Assembly: GCA_039636795.1 (NCBI GenBank)
Contig: CP143430.1
Location: 1,612,001 to 1,676,000 of the forward strand
DNA from: Micrococcaceae bacterium Sec5.1
GTDB lineage: Bacteria > Actinomycetota > Actinomycetes > Actinomycetales > Micrococcaceae
DNA: 64,000 nt
Reading direction: 5' to 3'
The translations under genes were made by a program, and so were the position numbers. The notes below the pieces were generated by a model that saw only the letters and a list, made by a program, of their open reading frames with translations, was not told where the DNA came from and searched no databases. Within the stretch, counting starts at the first letter, position 1. The number at the start of each line of letters is the position of its first letter. Positions 37,668-45,460 of this stretch are shown here, one piece after another.

Positions 37668-39199
37668 TGGGTCACGGACACTCCCACGGTCACGGTCATT
37701 CTGAAAGTTCCGAGCCAACCCCGCAGGCAATTGCATCCCGGAAGCGCGCCAACTGGCTCCTGGCTGCCGTGCTGGTTCCGCTTGGTGTGCTCACTGTTAT
37801 CGCCATGATGGTGATGTGGCCCTCAGGCAGCCGGGACGGAATCTCCTTCGCGAGTCCGTACCAGGCTGCCCCGGGAGTGACCTTTGACACCGGAAAGATC
37901 CAGAGCGTGGTGCAGGAAAGCTGCACCCAAACCGGACAATCCACGCAGGGACAAACAGATACCGGTCAAACGGGCCAACCCGGTGCGGGCCAACCCGGTG
38001 CAGGCCAGCCCGGCGGATCCGATTGCACCTTTGCCTTCACCCAGCCGGACAAGGGCGGGGAACCAGTCAAGGTAGTGATCAACCCCGACGTCGCCAAGTC
38101 CCACGGGGTGGATGTGGGGGACTCGATCCGCTATCTGAATCTCTCCGGTGTCCAGGGCGCATCGCAAGGCAACGGCTCGCCGTCGTACGTTTTTGTGGAT
38201 TTCGTGCGGACCCTGCCCATTGCCCTGCTGGCCGTGCTCTATGCGGTGGTAGTGATCGCTGTGGCGCGCTGGCGCGGCTTCCGGGCGCTCCTTGGTTTGG
38301 TTGGCGCTTATGCCGTGCTGGTCGGCTTCATCCTGCCGGGACTTGTGGAGGGGAAGCCGCCCCTCATGCTGGCTTTGGTGGGCTCCACGGTGATCATGAT
38401 CGGGGTCCTGTACTTCGCCCACGGATTCTCGGCGAGGACGTCCACGGCACTGCTCGGAACCATCTTCGGGTTGGGCATTACAGCGCTCTTGGCGGCGTGG
38501 GCCACCGATGCTGCCAACCTTGCGGGCGTCGGTGACCATAACGCTGCCACGCTGATTAATATGTCGGACAAGATTTCAATCTCCGGCATCATCTTGTGCG
38601 GCCTGATCATCTCAGGCCTCGGCGTCCTCAACGACGTCACCATTACCCAATCCGCTGCCGTGTGGGAACTTTACGAACTGGCCCCGAACACCAGTGCCCG
38701 CAAGCTGTTTTCGTCGGCAATGCGGATTGGCCGGGACCACATCGCCTCCACTGTTTACACGATTGCCTTCGCCTACGCTGGCGCCGCCCTCCCGATCCTC
38801 ATCATCGTGATGCTTTACGACCGCCCACTTGCAGAGGCCTTGACCAGTGCGGAGTTGTCCGAAGAAGTCATCCGCACACTGGTGGGCTCCATCGGCCTGG
38901 TGCTCGCCATCCCGGTTACCACGCTGATTGCCGTCCTGGTGGTCAAGGCCACAGGCGTGAAGGGTGCCACCCCGGCGCCGGCTCTGTCCGTGAATCCGGA
39001 CGACGTGGACGATACTGGTACCCTCGCTGCCGCGGCCGCCGTCGTGGGTTCTGGCCGAATGGAAAGGCCCGACGACGGCGGGTCCTCCCGCGCGGTCGGC
39101 AAGCCTGCCCGTCCGGGGAGTCGCCGTGCCCAGCGTGAGGCGGAGCGCCGCGGAGACGAAGCCGGTGCGGGCGGCTCCGTCTCACGCCCGGTGCAATGA
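37667..39199 (+). CDS. YibE/F-family membrane protein
   Basis: Membrane protein of 510 residues. The N-terminus is His-rich (MGHGHSHGHGHS), perhaps metal-binding; one transmembrane helix follows near residues 30-52, then an extracytoplasmic domain with a GQPGA repeat linker, and about seven transmembrane helices from residue 180 (FVRTLPIALLAVLYA onward) to 430, with a basic tail. The core including NDVTITQSAAVWEL is typical of the YibE/F family, whose function is unknown. Starts at the ATG overlapping the small uORF. Confidence 0.85.
   Translation: MGHGHSHGHGHSESSEPTPQAIASRKRANWLLAAVLVPLGVLTVIAMMVMWPSGSRDGISFASPYQAAPGVTFDTGKIQSVVQESCTQTGQSTQGQTDTGQTGQPGAGQPGAGQPGGSDCTFAFTQPDKGGEPVKVVINPDVAKSHGVDVGDSIRYLNLSGVQGASQGNGSPSYVFVDFVRTLPIALLAVLYAVVVIAVARWRGFRALLGLVGAYAVLVGFILPGLVEGKPPLMLALVGSTVIMIGVLYFAHGFSARTSTALLGTIFGLGITALLAAWATDAANLAGVGDHNAATLINMSDKISISGIILCGLIISGLGVLNDVTITQSAAVWELYELAPNTSARKLFSSAMRIGRDHIASTVYTIAFAYAGAALPILIIVMLYDRPLAEALTSAELSEEVIRTLVGSIGLVLAIPVTTLIAVLVVKATGVKGATPAPALSVNPDDVDDTGTLAAAAAVVGSGRMERPDDGGSSRAVGKPARPGSRRAQREAERRGDEAGAGGSVSRPVQ
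37973..38017 (+). repeat. 15-bp x 3 in-frame repeat in yibE/F
   Basis: Units starting GGCCAACCCGGTGC at 37973, 37988 and (diverged) 38003 encode a GQPGA-type linker in the extracytoplasmic domain. Confidence 0.85.
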
Positions 39200-39209
39200 C
39201 ATTTGTCAT
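39196..39209. promoter_or_regulatory. Perfect palindrome upstream of the ABC-exporter operon
   Basis: ATGACATTTGTCAT, a 14-bp perfect palindrome that overlaps the yibE/F stop codon and lies 88 bases before the ABC ATPase gene. It resembles dyad operators of NarL/DesR-type regulators; the regulator at 42144 is the natural candidate. Confidence 0.55.
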
Positions 39210-39296
39210 CCCTGATCGGTGACACCCTCCACGGGTGCAGGTGGGCAATCCCGGCTTGAATGGATGGTGGAACAAGACCGCCAATCAGGGAGAACA

Positions 39297-40235
39297 ATGG
39301 GAATCACGGGAGTGCCGGCAGTCCACGCCGTCGGACTGCACAAGAGCTTCGGGGAGGTCCGTGCCGTCCGTGGCTTGGATCTGACCGTGCAACAAGGGGA
39401 AGTGGTGGCATTCCTGGGGCCCAATGGTGCAGGCAAGACCACCACCATCGACATGATCCTCGGTCTTAGCACCCCCGACCAAGGTGAGGTTTCGATTTTC
39501 GGCCACTCGCCCCGCGGCGCCATCGCCCGAGGGCAAGTGGCCGCCGTCATGCAGACCGGCGGATTGCTTCGGGACATCACTGTTCGGGAAACCGTGCAGT
39601 TAACCGCAGCAATGTTTGACTCCTCCCGACCTGTGGAGGAGGCGCTGACTCGTGCCGGCATCCTGGATATCGCCAACCGCAAGGTGGAGAAATGCTCGGG
39701 CGGCCAGCAGCAGCGCCTGCGGTTTGCCATGGCCCTGGTGTCGGATCCCGGACTGCTGATCCTGGACGAACCGACCACGGGCATGGACGTCGCTGGCCGC
39801 CGCGATTTTTGGGCCGCTATCAGGGCGGACGCCTCGCGGGGCCGCACCGTAATCTTCGCCACCCACTACCTTGAGGAAGCGGACGCTTACGCGGATCGGA
39901 TCGTCTTGGTCCGTCAAGGCACCGTAGTTGCCGATGGCACGGCGGCCCAGATCAAGAACCTTGCCTCCGGCCGCACTGTCAAGGCTTCCTTGCCAGCCGC
40001 TGACCGGCATCTTCTGGCGGGACTCCCACCAGCGGACACCGTTGACTACGACGGCGGAAGGCTCACCGTACGCACGGGGGACTCGGACGCGGTAGTCCGC
40101 TACCTGCTGAACAGCACTGCAGCACACGATCTGGAAGTCGTGGCCAACAACCTTGAGGAGGCCTTCGTGGCGCTCACAGGGGATGGAACAGAATCAGAAA
40201 CCACTGAACCCGCACTCGAAGGAGACCGGGCATGA
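39297..40235 (+). CDS. ABC exporter ATP-binding protein (DrrA/CcmA type)
   Basis: Cytosolic ATPase of 312 residues powering the permease encoded next. Walker A is GPNGAGKTTT near residue 42, the signature is CSGGQQQRL near 140, and Walker B is LLILDEPTTGMD near 160, followed by the H-loop ATHYLEEAD. The C-terminal 90 residues are the extension typical of drug and lipid exporters. Start ATG at 39297 after AGGGAGAA. The permease gene overlaps by four bases. Confidence 0.93.
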   Translation: MGITGVPAVHAVGLHKSFGEVRAVRGLDLTVQQGEVVAFLGPNGAGKTTTIDMILGLSTPDQGEVSIFGHSPRGAIARGQVAAVMQTGGLLRDITVRETVQLTAAMFDSSRPVEEALTRAGILDIANRKVEKCSGGQQQRLRFAMALVSDPGLLILDEPTTGMDVAGRRDFWAAIRADASRGRTVIFATHYLEEADAYADRIVLVRQGTVVADGTAAQIKNLASGRTVKASLPAADRHLLAGLPPADTVDYDGGRLTVRTGDSDAVVRYLLNSTAAHDLEVVANNLEEAFVALTGDGTESETTEPALEGDRA

Positions 40236-41008
40236 GTACGGCAACAGCAATGCAGGACCGCAAGCCCTCCGCGGGCGGTATCAACCGGACGTTCCTGTGG
40301 ATCGAGATCAAGCGGATGCTCCGCAACCGCAGGACAGTCGTCTTCACAGTCGTCATGCCCGCGATCTTCTTCTTCATCTTCGGCCTGTCCAACAAGAACC
40401 AGCAGTTGCCCAACGGCCACAGCTATGGTCAGTACATCCTGATCAGCCTGACCGTGTACGCAGCCATGACTGCCGCCACCGGAGCCGGCAGCCAAGTGGC
40501 AGTGGAGCGTGCACAAGGGTGGAGCAGGCAGCTCCGGCTCACTCCGCTTCTTCCAGGTGCCTATATTGCTGTCAAGGCTGCGGCAGCCCTGACGTTGTCG
40601 CTCGTCGCTGTGATCGCCCAATTCGTCATCGGCGCTTTGGCCGGGGTCACCATGGACCTCCAGACATGGGTGACAGCTGGATTGGTTGCCTGGCTGGGTT
40701 CGTTGGTTTTCGCAGCGCTGGGCTTGTTCGTGGGGTATCTCATGCCAAGCCAGAATGTCATGCAGATCCTTGGCCCGGCGCTGGCCATCCTGGCCATGCT
40801 TGGCGGCCTCTTCATGCCGATTGAGATCATGGGCGACACCTTTGGTGCTATTGCCAAGTTCACGCCCGCATATGGGATCGGGCAATTGGCCAGGAGTCCG
40901 ATCACTGGCGACTTCGATGCAATGTGGATCGTAAATGTGGTCATCTGGCTCGCGATCTTCGTTGGCGGAGCTGCGCTCGCATTTCGTCGCGACACCAAGC
41001 GCGTCTGA
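40232..41008 (+). CDS. ABC-2 type exporter permease
   Basis: Membrane subunit of 258 residues with about six transmembrane segments, ABC-2 family (IEIKRMLRNRRTVVFTVVMPAIFFFIFG near 25-50). It overlaps the ATPase gene by ATGA. Together they form an exporter for a hydrophobic drug, peptide or lipid. The adjacent DesK/DesR-type two-component genes make a four-gene module of the kind known for linearmycin or antibiotic resistance in Gram-positive bacteria. Confidence 0.92.
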   Translation: MSTATAMQDRKPSAGGINRTFLWIEIKRMLRNRRTVVFTVVMPAIFFFIFGLSNKNQQLPNGHSYGQYILISLTVYAAMTAATGAGSQVAVERAQGWSRQLRLTPLLPGAYIAVKAAAALTLSLVAVIAQFVIGALAGVTMDLQTWVTAGLVAWLGSLVFAALGLFVGYLMPSQNVMQILGPALAILAMLGGLFMPIEIMGDTFGAIAKFTPAYGIGQLARSPITGDFDAMWIVNVVIWLAIFVGGAALAFRRDTKRV

Positions 41009-41024
41009 TCCGGTCCACTTTGAC

Positions 41025-41037
41025 TAGGGTGGGGGTC
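41025..41037 (+). promoter_or_regulatory. Leaderless -10 box of the histidine kinase gene
   Basis: TAGGGT at 41025-41030 is seven bases before the ATG at 41038, inside the operon, so the kinase pair may also be made independently of the exporter. Confidence 0.45.
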
Positions 41038-42147
41038 ATGAGCTCCGAGAAGACCGGTGGCATGTTCCGTGGGCCTGGACCCAGAAGATGGTTTGCAGGC
41101 GCAGGCTTATCCATTCTTCTCTGGGCTTGGCCCACGTGGAACCTGGTGTGGTCCGTCAACGAGCCGCTTCCCTGGAAGCTGGCAGCCTCCACGTCATTGA
41201 TTGCCTTCTTCGCCGCCTACGCCGTTCTGCCGATGTACAGCCGGCGCCGCGGCAGCCGGACAGGCCTGGTGTGCGTCGGCATTCTCTTCGCCTTGAACGG
41301 GCTGGTGATTTTCCTGGTCGGCCGGGAGGCACTCTGGACGTGGCCGTTCCTCGCCTGTGCGATTGCCATGACAGTGTTGCCACCGCGCGTTGACTTCGCC
41401 CTGATCGTGGCGCTTGCGGCAGTCTCCTTGGCTACCGGGCTGTCCACAGACACACCGGAGCAGGCCTTTTCCCAGCCGGCACTCATCTTGTCGCTGGGCC
41501 TCATGATGTCTTCCTTTGCACGGATGATCCGGCAGACGTCCCGGTTGCGTGCGGCACAAAGCGAACTGGCGGATGCGGCCGTTGCCGCCGAGCGGAGCCG
41601 GGTTGCACGCGACATGCATGACATCCTGGGACACTCACTGACGGTGATCGCCGTCAAGGCTGAATTGGCCGGCCGGTTGATGGAAGGAGCCGCTGGGCCG
41701 TCCTTGGACAGGGCAGCGGCGGAAATCAGCGACGTGCAGGACCTTGCCCGCGGCGCCCTCGGGGATGTGAGGGCCACTGTCGCCGGTTATCGCGGCGTCA
41801 ATGTCCTCGCCGAACTCGCAGCTGCCAGGAGCGCGCTGGAATCGGCAGGGATCGAGGCCGAGTTGCCCGGGACAGTTGAGCAAGTTCCTGCCCGGCATCG
41901 CGAGCTCTTCGGCTGGGTATTGAGGGAAGGCATCACCAACGTTGTGCGGCATTCCGGCGCCGCGCGTTGCCGCGTCCTGCTGACAGCGTCCGGCGTCCTG
42001 GTGGAGGACGACGGCGTGGGGCCGGGTCCCGAAGCACGCCCCGGCAGCGGACTGGCCGGAATACGGGAGAGGGCGGCCATGGCAGGCGGAAGCGCCAGCA
42101 TCGGCACCAGTGACCTTGGAGGGTTCAGATTGGCAGTTGACGTATGA
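41038..42147 (+). CDS. DesK/NarX-type sensor histidine kinase
   Basis: Membrane kinase of 369 residues. About five transmembrane segments occupy residues 15-160; the HisKA_3 dimerisation box RVARDMHDILGHSL lies near 190 with the phosphorylated His in MHD, and the HATPase domain follows (EGITNVVRHSGA, GSGLAGIRERA). The start ATG at 41038 has GGTGGGGGTC before it and a leaderless -10. It overlaps the response-regulator gene by four bases. Signal unknown; membrane stress or an antibiotic is likely from the exporter context. Confidence 0.92.
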   Translation: MSSEKTGGMFRGPGPRRWFAGAGLSILLWAWPTWNLVWSVNEPLPWKLAASTSLIAFFAAYAVLPMYSRRRGSRTGLVCVGILFALNGLVIFLVGREALWTWPFLACAIAMTVLPPRVDFALIVALAAVSLATGLSTDTPEQAFSQPALILSLGLMMSSFARMIRQTSRLRAAQSELADAAVAAERSRVARDMHDILGHSLTVIAVKAELAGRLMEGAAGPSLDRAAAEISDVQDLARGALGDVRATVAGYRGVNVLAELAAARSALESAGIEAELPGTVEQVPARHRELFGWVLREGITNVVRHSGAARCRVLLTASGVLVEDDGVGPGPEARPGSGLAGIRERAAMAGGSASIGTSDLGGFRLAVDV

Positions 42148-42755
42148 GTATCCGATTGGTGATCGCTGACGATCAGGCACTGGTGCGTGGGGCTTTGGTG
42201 GCATTGCTGGGGTTGGAGCCAGACATTGAGGTGGTTGCAGAATTGGGCGATGGCACGGGCGTCGCCGCTGCTGTGGTGGAGCATTCCGCGGACGTCGCGA
42301 TGCTGGATGTCGAGATGCCGGGCCTGGATGGAATCAGCGCAGCAGCTGCCGTACGCCGGGCGGCGCCTTCGTGCCGGGTACTGATGGTTACCACCTTTGG
42401 GCGGCCTGGCTACCTAAAACGCGCCATGCAGGCCGGAGCATCGGGGTTTGTCGTCAAAGATACCCCGGCTCGACAACTGGCCGATGCGGTGCGCCGTGTT
42501 CACCGGGGGCTTCGAGTGGTGGATCCGGCACTCGCTGCGGAATCGCTGACGTCCGGCGACACCCCCCTGACGGAGCGTGAGACGGAAGTGTTGAGGGCTG
42601 CCGCTGCCGGTGGAACTGTTGCGGACATTGCCAGGACAACGATCCTTTCCGAAGGGACGGTGCGGAACTACCTCTCCGCGGCGATGGCCAAGACCGGCGG
42701 AAGGACACGAGCCGAGGCGGTACGAATCGCTGCCGATAACGGTTGGCTCCTGTAG
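42144..42755 (+). CDS. LuxR/NarL-family response regulator
   Basis: Response regulator of 203 residues. The receiver has Asp9-Asp10 and phosphoacceptor Asp55 (MLDVEMPGLDG); KDTPARQLADAV follows. The C-terminal LuxR helix-turn-helix is at about 140-195 (LTERETEVLRAAAAGGTVADIARTTILSEGTVRNYLSAAM). Partner of the upstream kinase. It probably binds the palindrome at 39196 and activates the exporter genes. Confidence 0.94.
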   Translation: MSIRLVIADDQALVRGALVALLGLEPDIEVVAELGDGTGVAAAVVEHSADVAMLDVEMPGLDGISAAAAVRRAAPSCRVLMVTTFGRPGYLKRAMQAGASGFVVKDTPARQLADAVRRVHRGLRVVDPALAAESLTSGDTPLTERETEVLRAAAAGGTVADIARTTILSEGTVRNYLSAAMAKTGGRTRAEAVRIAADNGWLL

Positions 42756-42826
42756 GGAATTACGGAACAGACGCGGGAACGTGCTGTGCCGAATAGTCGC
42801 CCGAGAGCCGATTTGCCCTGATTTGC

Positions 42827-42838
42827 GACAATGGATGG
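42827..42838 (+). promoter_or_regulatory. Candidate leaderless -10 box of dus
   Basis: GACAAT at 42827-42832 ends six bases before the GTG at 42839. Confidence 0.4.
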
Positions 42839-44020
42839 GTGACTGTAGTAGCAACGCCCCCTGCCCCAAAGCTTGAGCTTCCGCCTTTGCAGCTCGGTGG
42901 GATCACCGTGGACACTCCCGTGATCCTTGCCCCCATGGCGGGCATCACCAATTCAGCCTTCCGCAGGCTCTGCCGTGAATACGGTGGTGGCCTGTATGTG
43001 GCCGAGATGGTGACCTCGCGCGCGCTGGTGGAACGGACTCCGGAATCATTGCGCATCATCTCGCACGACGAGGATGAGAAAGTGCGTTCCGTGCAGCTCT
43101 ACGGCGTTGACCCCGTGACGGTGGGCGCGGCAGTCCGCATGCTCGTCGAGGAAGACCGCGCAGACCACATCGATCTTAACTTCGGCTGCCCTGTGCCCAA
43201 GGTCACCCGCCGCGGTGGCGGTTCCGCGCTGCCTTGGAAGATTGATCTCTTCACGTCGATCGTGCAGACCGCGGTTAAGGAAGCTTCCAAGGGTGGCATC
43301 CCGCTCACCATCAAAATGCGCAAGGGAATCGATGAGGACCACCTGACGTACCTCGACGCCGGTCGGATCGCCCGCGATGCCGGAGTGGCCGCCGTCGCCC
43401 TTCACGGCCGCACCGCCGCCCAGTTCTATTCCGGCCAAGCTGACTGGTCCGCCATCGCCCGCCTTCGTGAGGCGCTGCCTGACATTCCGGTGCTGGGAAA
43501 TGGTGATATCTGGTCCGCCGAGGACGCTGTCCGCATGGTCCGGGAAACCGGCGTGGATGGCGTAGTGGTAGGCCGTGGTTGCCAGGGCCGTCCGTGGCTG
43601 TTCGGTGATCTGCAGGCGGCGTTCGAAGGCAGCGACCAGCGCCACCGTCCGGGCCTGCGGGAGGTCGCCGAAGGCGTGTACCGGCATGCAGAGCTCATGG
43701 TGGAAACCTTCGGCAACGACGAGTACAAGGCGTTGCGGGAAATCCGAAAGCACATGGCTTGGTACTTCAAGGGATACGTGGTGGGCGGGGAACTTCGCGC
43801 CAAGCTGGCCACGGTTCCAACCCTTGAGGTCCTGCGCGGACTCCTCGAAGAGCTTGACATGGATTTGCCGTATCCAGGCATCGATTCCGAGGGTCCGCGC
43901 GGCCGTGCCGGATCACCGAAAAAGCCGGCGCTGCCCAAGGATTGGCTCGTGAGCCGTCAGCTGAACGCGGAACAGAGTGCCGAAATCTCCGCAGCAGAGC
44001 TGGACGTGTCAGGCGGCTAG
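42839..44020 (+). CDS. dus: tRNA-dihydrouridine synthase
   Basis: FMN enzyme of 393 residues that reduces uridine to dihydrouridine in the D-loop of tRNAs with NADPH. The N-terminal VILAPMAGITNSAFRRLC holds the FMN-binding strand; the catalytic cysteine is in LNFGCPVPKV near residue 117, followed by KMRKGID and the GNGDIWSAEDA and GRGCQGRPW phosphate-binding segments. It fits the DusB-like group. GTG start six bases after a -10 box. It is followed by dgt and dnaG in the same direction. Confidence 0.93.
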   Translation: MTVVATPPAPKLELPPLQLGGITVDTPVILAPMAGITNSAFRRLCREYGGGLYVAEMVTSRALVERTPESLRIISHDEDEKVRSVQLYGVDPVTVGAAVRMLVEEDRADHIDLNFGCPVPKVTRRGGGSALPWKIDLFTSIVQTAVKEASKGGIPLTIKMRKGIDEDHLTYLDAGRIARDAGVAAVALHGRTAAQFYSGQADWSAIARLREALPDIPVLGNGDIWSAEDAVRMVRETGVDGVVVGRGCQGRPWLFGDLQAAFEGSDQRHRPGLREVAEGVYRHAELMVETFGNDEYKALREIRKHMAWYFKGYVVGGELRAKLATVPTLEVLRGLLEELDMDLPYPGIDSEGPRGRAGSPKKPALPKDWLVSRQLNAEQSAEISAAELDVSGG

Positions 44021-44085
44021 CTTCACACGTGTAAGACTGGCTCAAGAGGCACCACTACAACGGCGCTTGAAGGAGGCAGATACCC

Positions 44086-45402
44086 ATGGGAACCGAAGCG
44101 ATGCTGGGCCGCACCGGAACGCCACACGACTACGTGCTGGCAATTCCGGGCTACACCGAAGCGGATTCTGCTCGGTGGGTGGAAGAGTCGCGAAAGACCA
44201 CGTACCGTTCCGATTTTGAACGCGACCGCGCACGGGTCCTGCATTCCTCGGCCCTGCGACGGCTGGGCGCAAAAACCCAGGTTGTTGCTCCGGATACGGA
44301 CGATTTCGTTCGCACCCGTCTGACGCACAGCCTGGAGGTTGCGCAGGTAGGCCGTGAACTTGGCCGTTCGCTGGGCTGCGATCCGGACGTTGTGGATACC
44401 GCATGCCTTAGCCATGACCTCGGTCACCCACCTTTTGGCCACAACGGTGAATCTGCCCTGAATGAGGTGGCACACACCATTGGTGGCTTCGAAGGCAACG
44501 CGCAGACGTTGAGGTTGTTAACGCGCCTGGAACCGAAAGTCCTTGCTGAGGACGGCAGGCCCGCCGGGCTCAACCTGACCCGCGCCAGCCTTGATGCTGC
44601 GTCCAAGTACCCGTGGTCCGCCGTCGACGCCCCCGTCATCCATGGCCACCGCACCAGCAAGTTTGGTGCGTATGAGGACGATCTTCCCGTGTTCGAATGG
44701 CTGCGTGAGGGCGCTCCGGGCAACCGCTCCTGCATTGAGGCCCAGGTGATGGACCTCGCGGACGATATTTCCTATTCGGTCCATGACGTCGAGGACGCAA
44801 TTGTTGCCGGCCACTTCCAATTGAAGTGGATGGAAAATCCGGACCACCGCGCCCGCGTCGTGGGCTACACCAAGCAGTGGTACCTCCCACACAACGATCC
44901 TGCTGACATTGATGCTGCCCTTGCCCGGCTTGAGGCCACCACGGTGTGGGTCCGTGAGGCCGATGGCAGCCGAAAGTCCATGGCGGCGCTGAAGGATATG
45001 ACCAGCCAGCTCATCGGACGGTTCTGCCAAAGCGCCATGGAAACCACCAGGGACCATTTTGGCCCCTCCAACCTGACCCGCTATGGCGCCGAGCTGATGG
45101 TCCCGGAGGACACAGTGACCGAAATCGCGGTCCTGAAGGGCCTGGCCACCACGTTCGTCATTTCCACGGACCACCGCCAGCCCGTTTATGAACGCCAGCG
45201 CGAAGTCCTGCACGCCCTGGTGGGCGTGCTGAACGCCACAGGCGACCGCCACCTCGAACCGATGTTCGCCGCTGACTGGCGTGACGCTGCCGACGACGGT
45301 GCGCGGCTGCGGGTAGTAATTGACCAAGTTGCATCGCTGACGGATGGTTCAGCGCTGGCCATGTACGAGCGCCTGGTGGGGAGCCTGCCGTCGCTCTGGT
45401 AA
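44086..45402 (+). CDS. dgt: Deoxyguanosinetriphosphate triphosphohydrolase
   Basis: HD-domain enzyme of 438 residues that removes triphosphate from dGTP (or other dNTPs). Metal ligands are seen in RLTHSLEVAQVGRELG near 82 and CLSHDLGHPPFGHNGE near 108, with the distal aspartate in VMDLADDISYSVHDVED near 225. The start ATG at 44086 is preceded by GAAGGAGG. Gene order dus-dgt-dnaG is common in Actinobacteria. Confidence 0.93.
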   Translation: MGTEAMLGRTGTPHDYVLAIPGYTEADSARWVEESRKTTYRSDFERDRARVLHSSALRRLGAKTQVVAPDTDDFVRTRLTHSLEVAQVGRELGRSLGCDPDVVDTACLSHDLGHPPFGHNGESALNEVAHTIGGFEGNAQTLRLLTRLEPKVLAEDGRPAGLNLTRASLDAASKYPWSAVDAPVIHGHRTSKFGAYEDDLPVFEWLREGAPGNRSCIEAQVMDLADDISYSVHDVEDAIVAGHFQLKWMENPDHRARVVGYTKQWYLPHNDPADIDAALARLEATTVWVREADGSRKSMAALKDMTSQLIGRFCQSAMETTRDHFGPSNLTRYGAELMVPEDTVTEIAVLKGLATTFVISTDHRQPVYERQREVLHALVGVLNATGDRHLEPMFAADWRDAADDGARLRVVIDQVASLTDGSALAMYERLVGSLPSLW

Positions 45403-45448
45403 CGCTTCCGTCGGTCCGTTAACGGCGGGGCTTCTTGGGGCAAGCGGC

Positions 45449-45460
45449 TAGGATGGTCAC
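45449..45460 (+). promoter_or_regulatory. Leaderless -10 box of dnaG
   Basis: TAGGAT at 45449-45454 ends six bases before the GTG at 45461. Confidence 0.5.
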
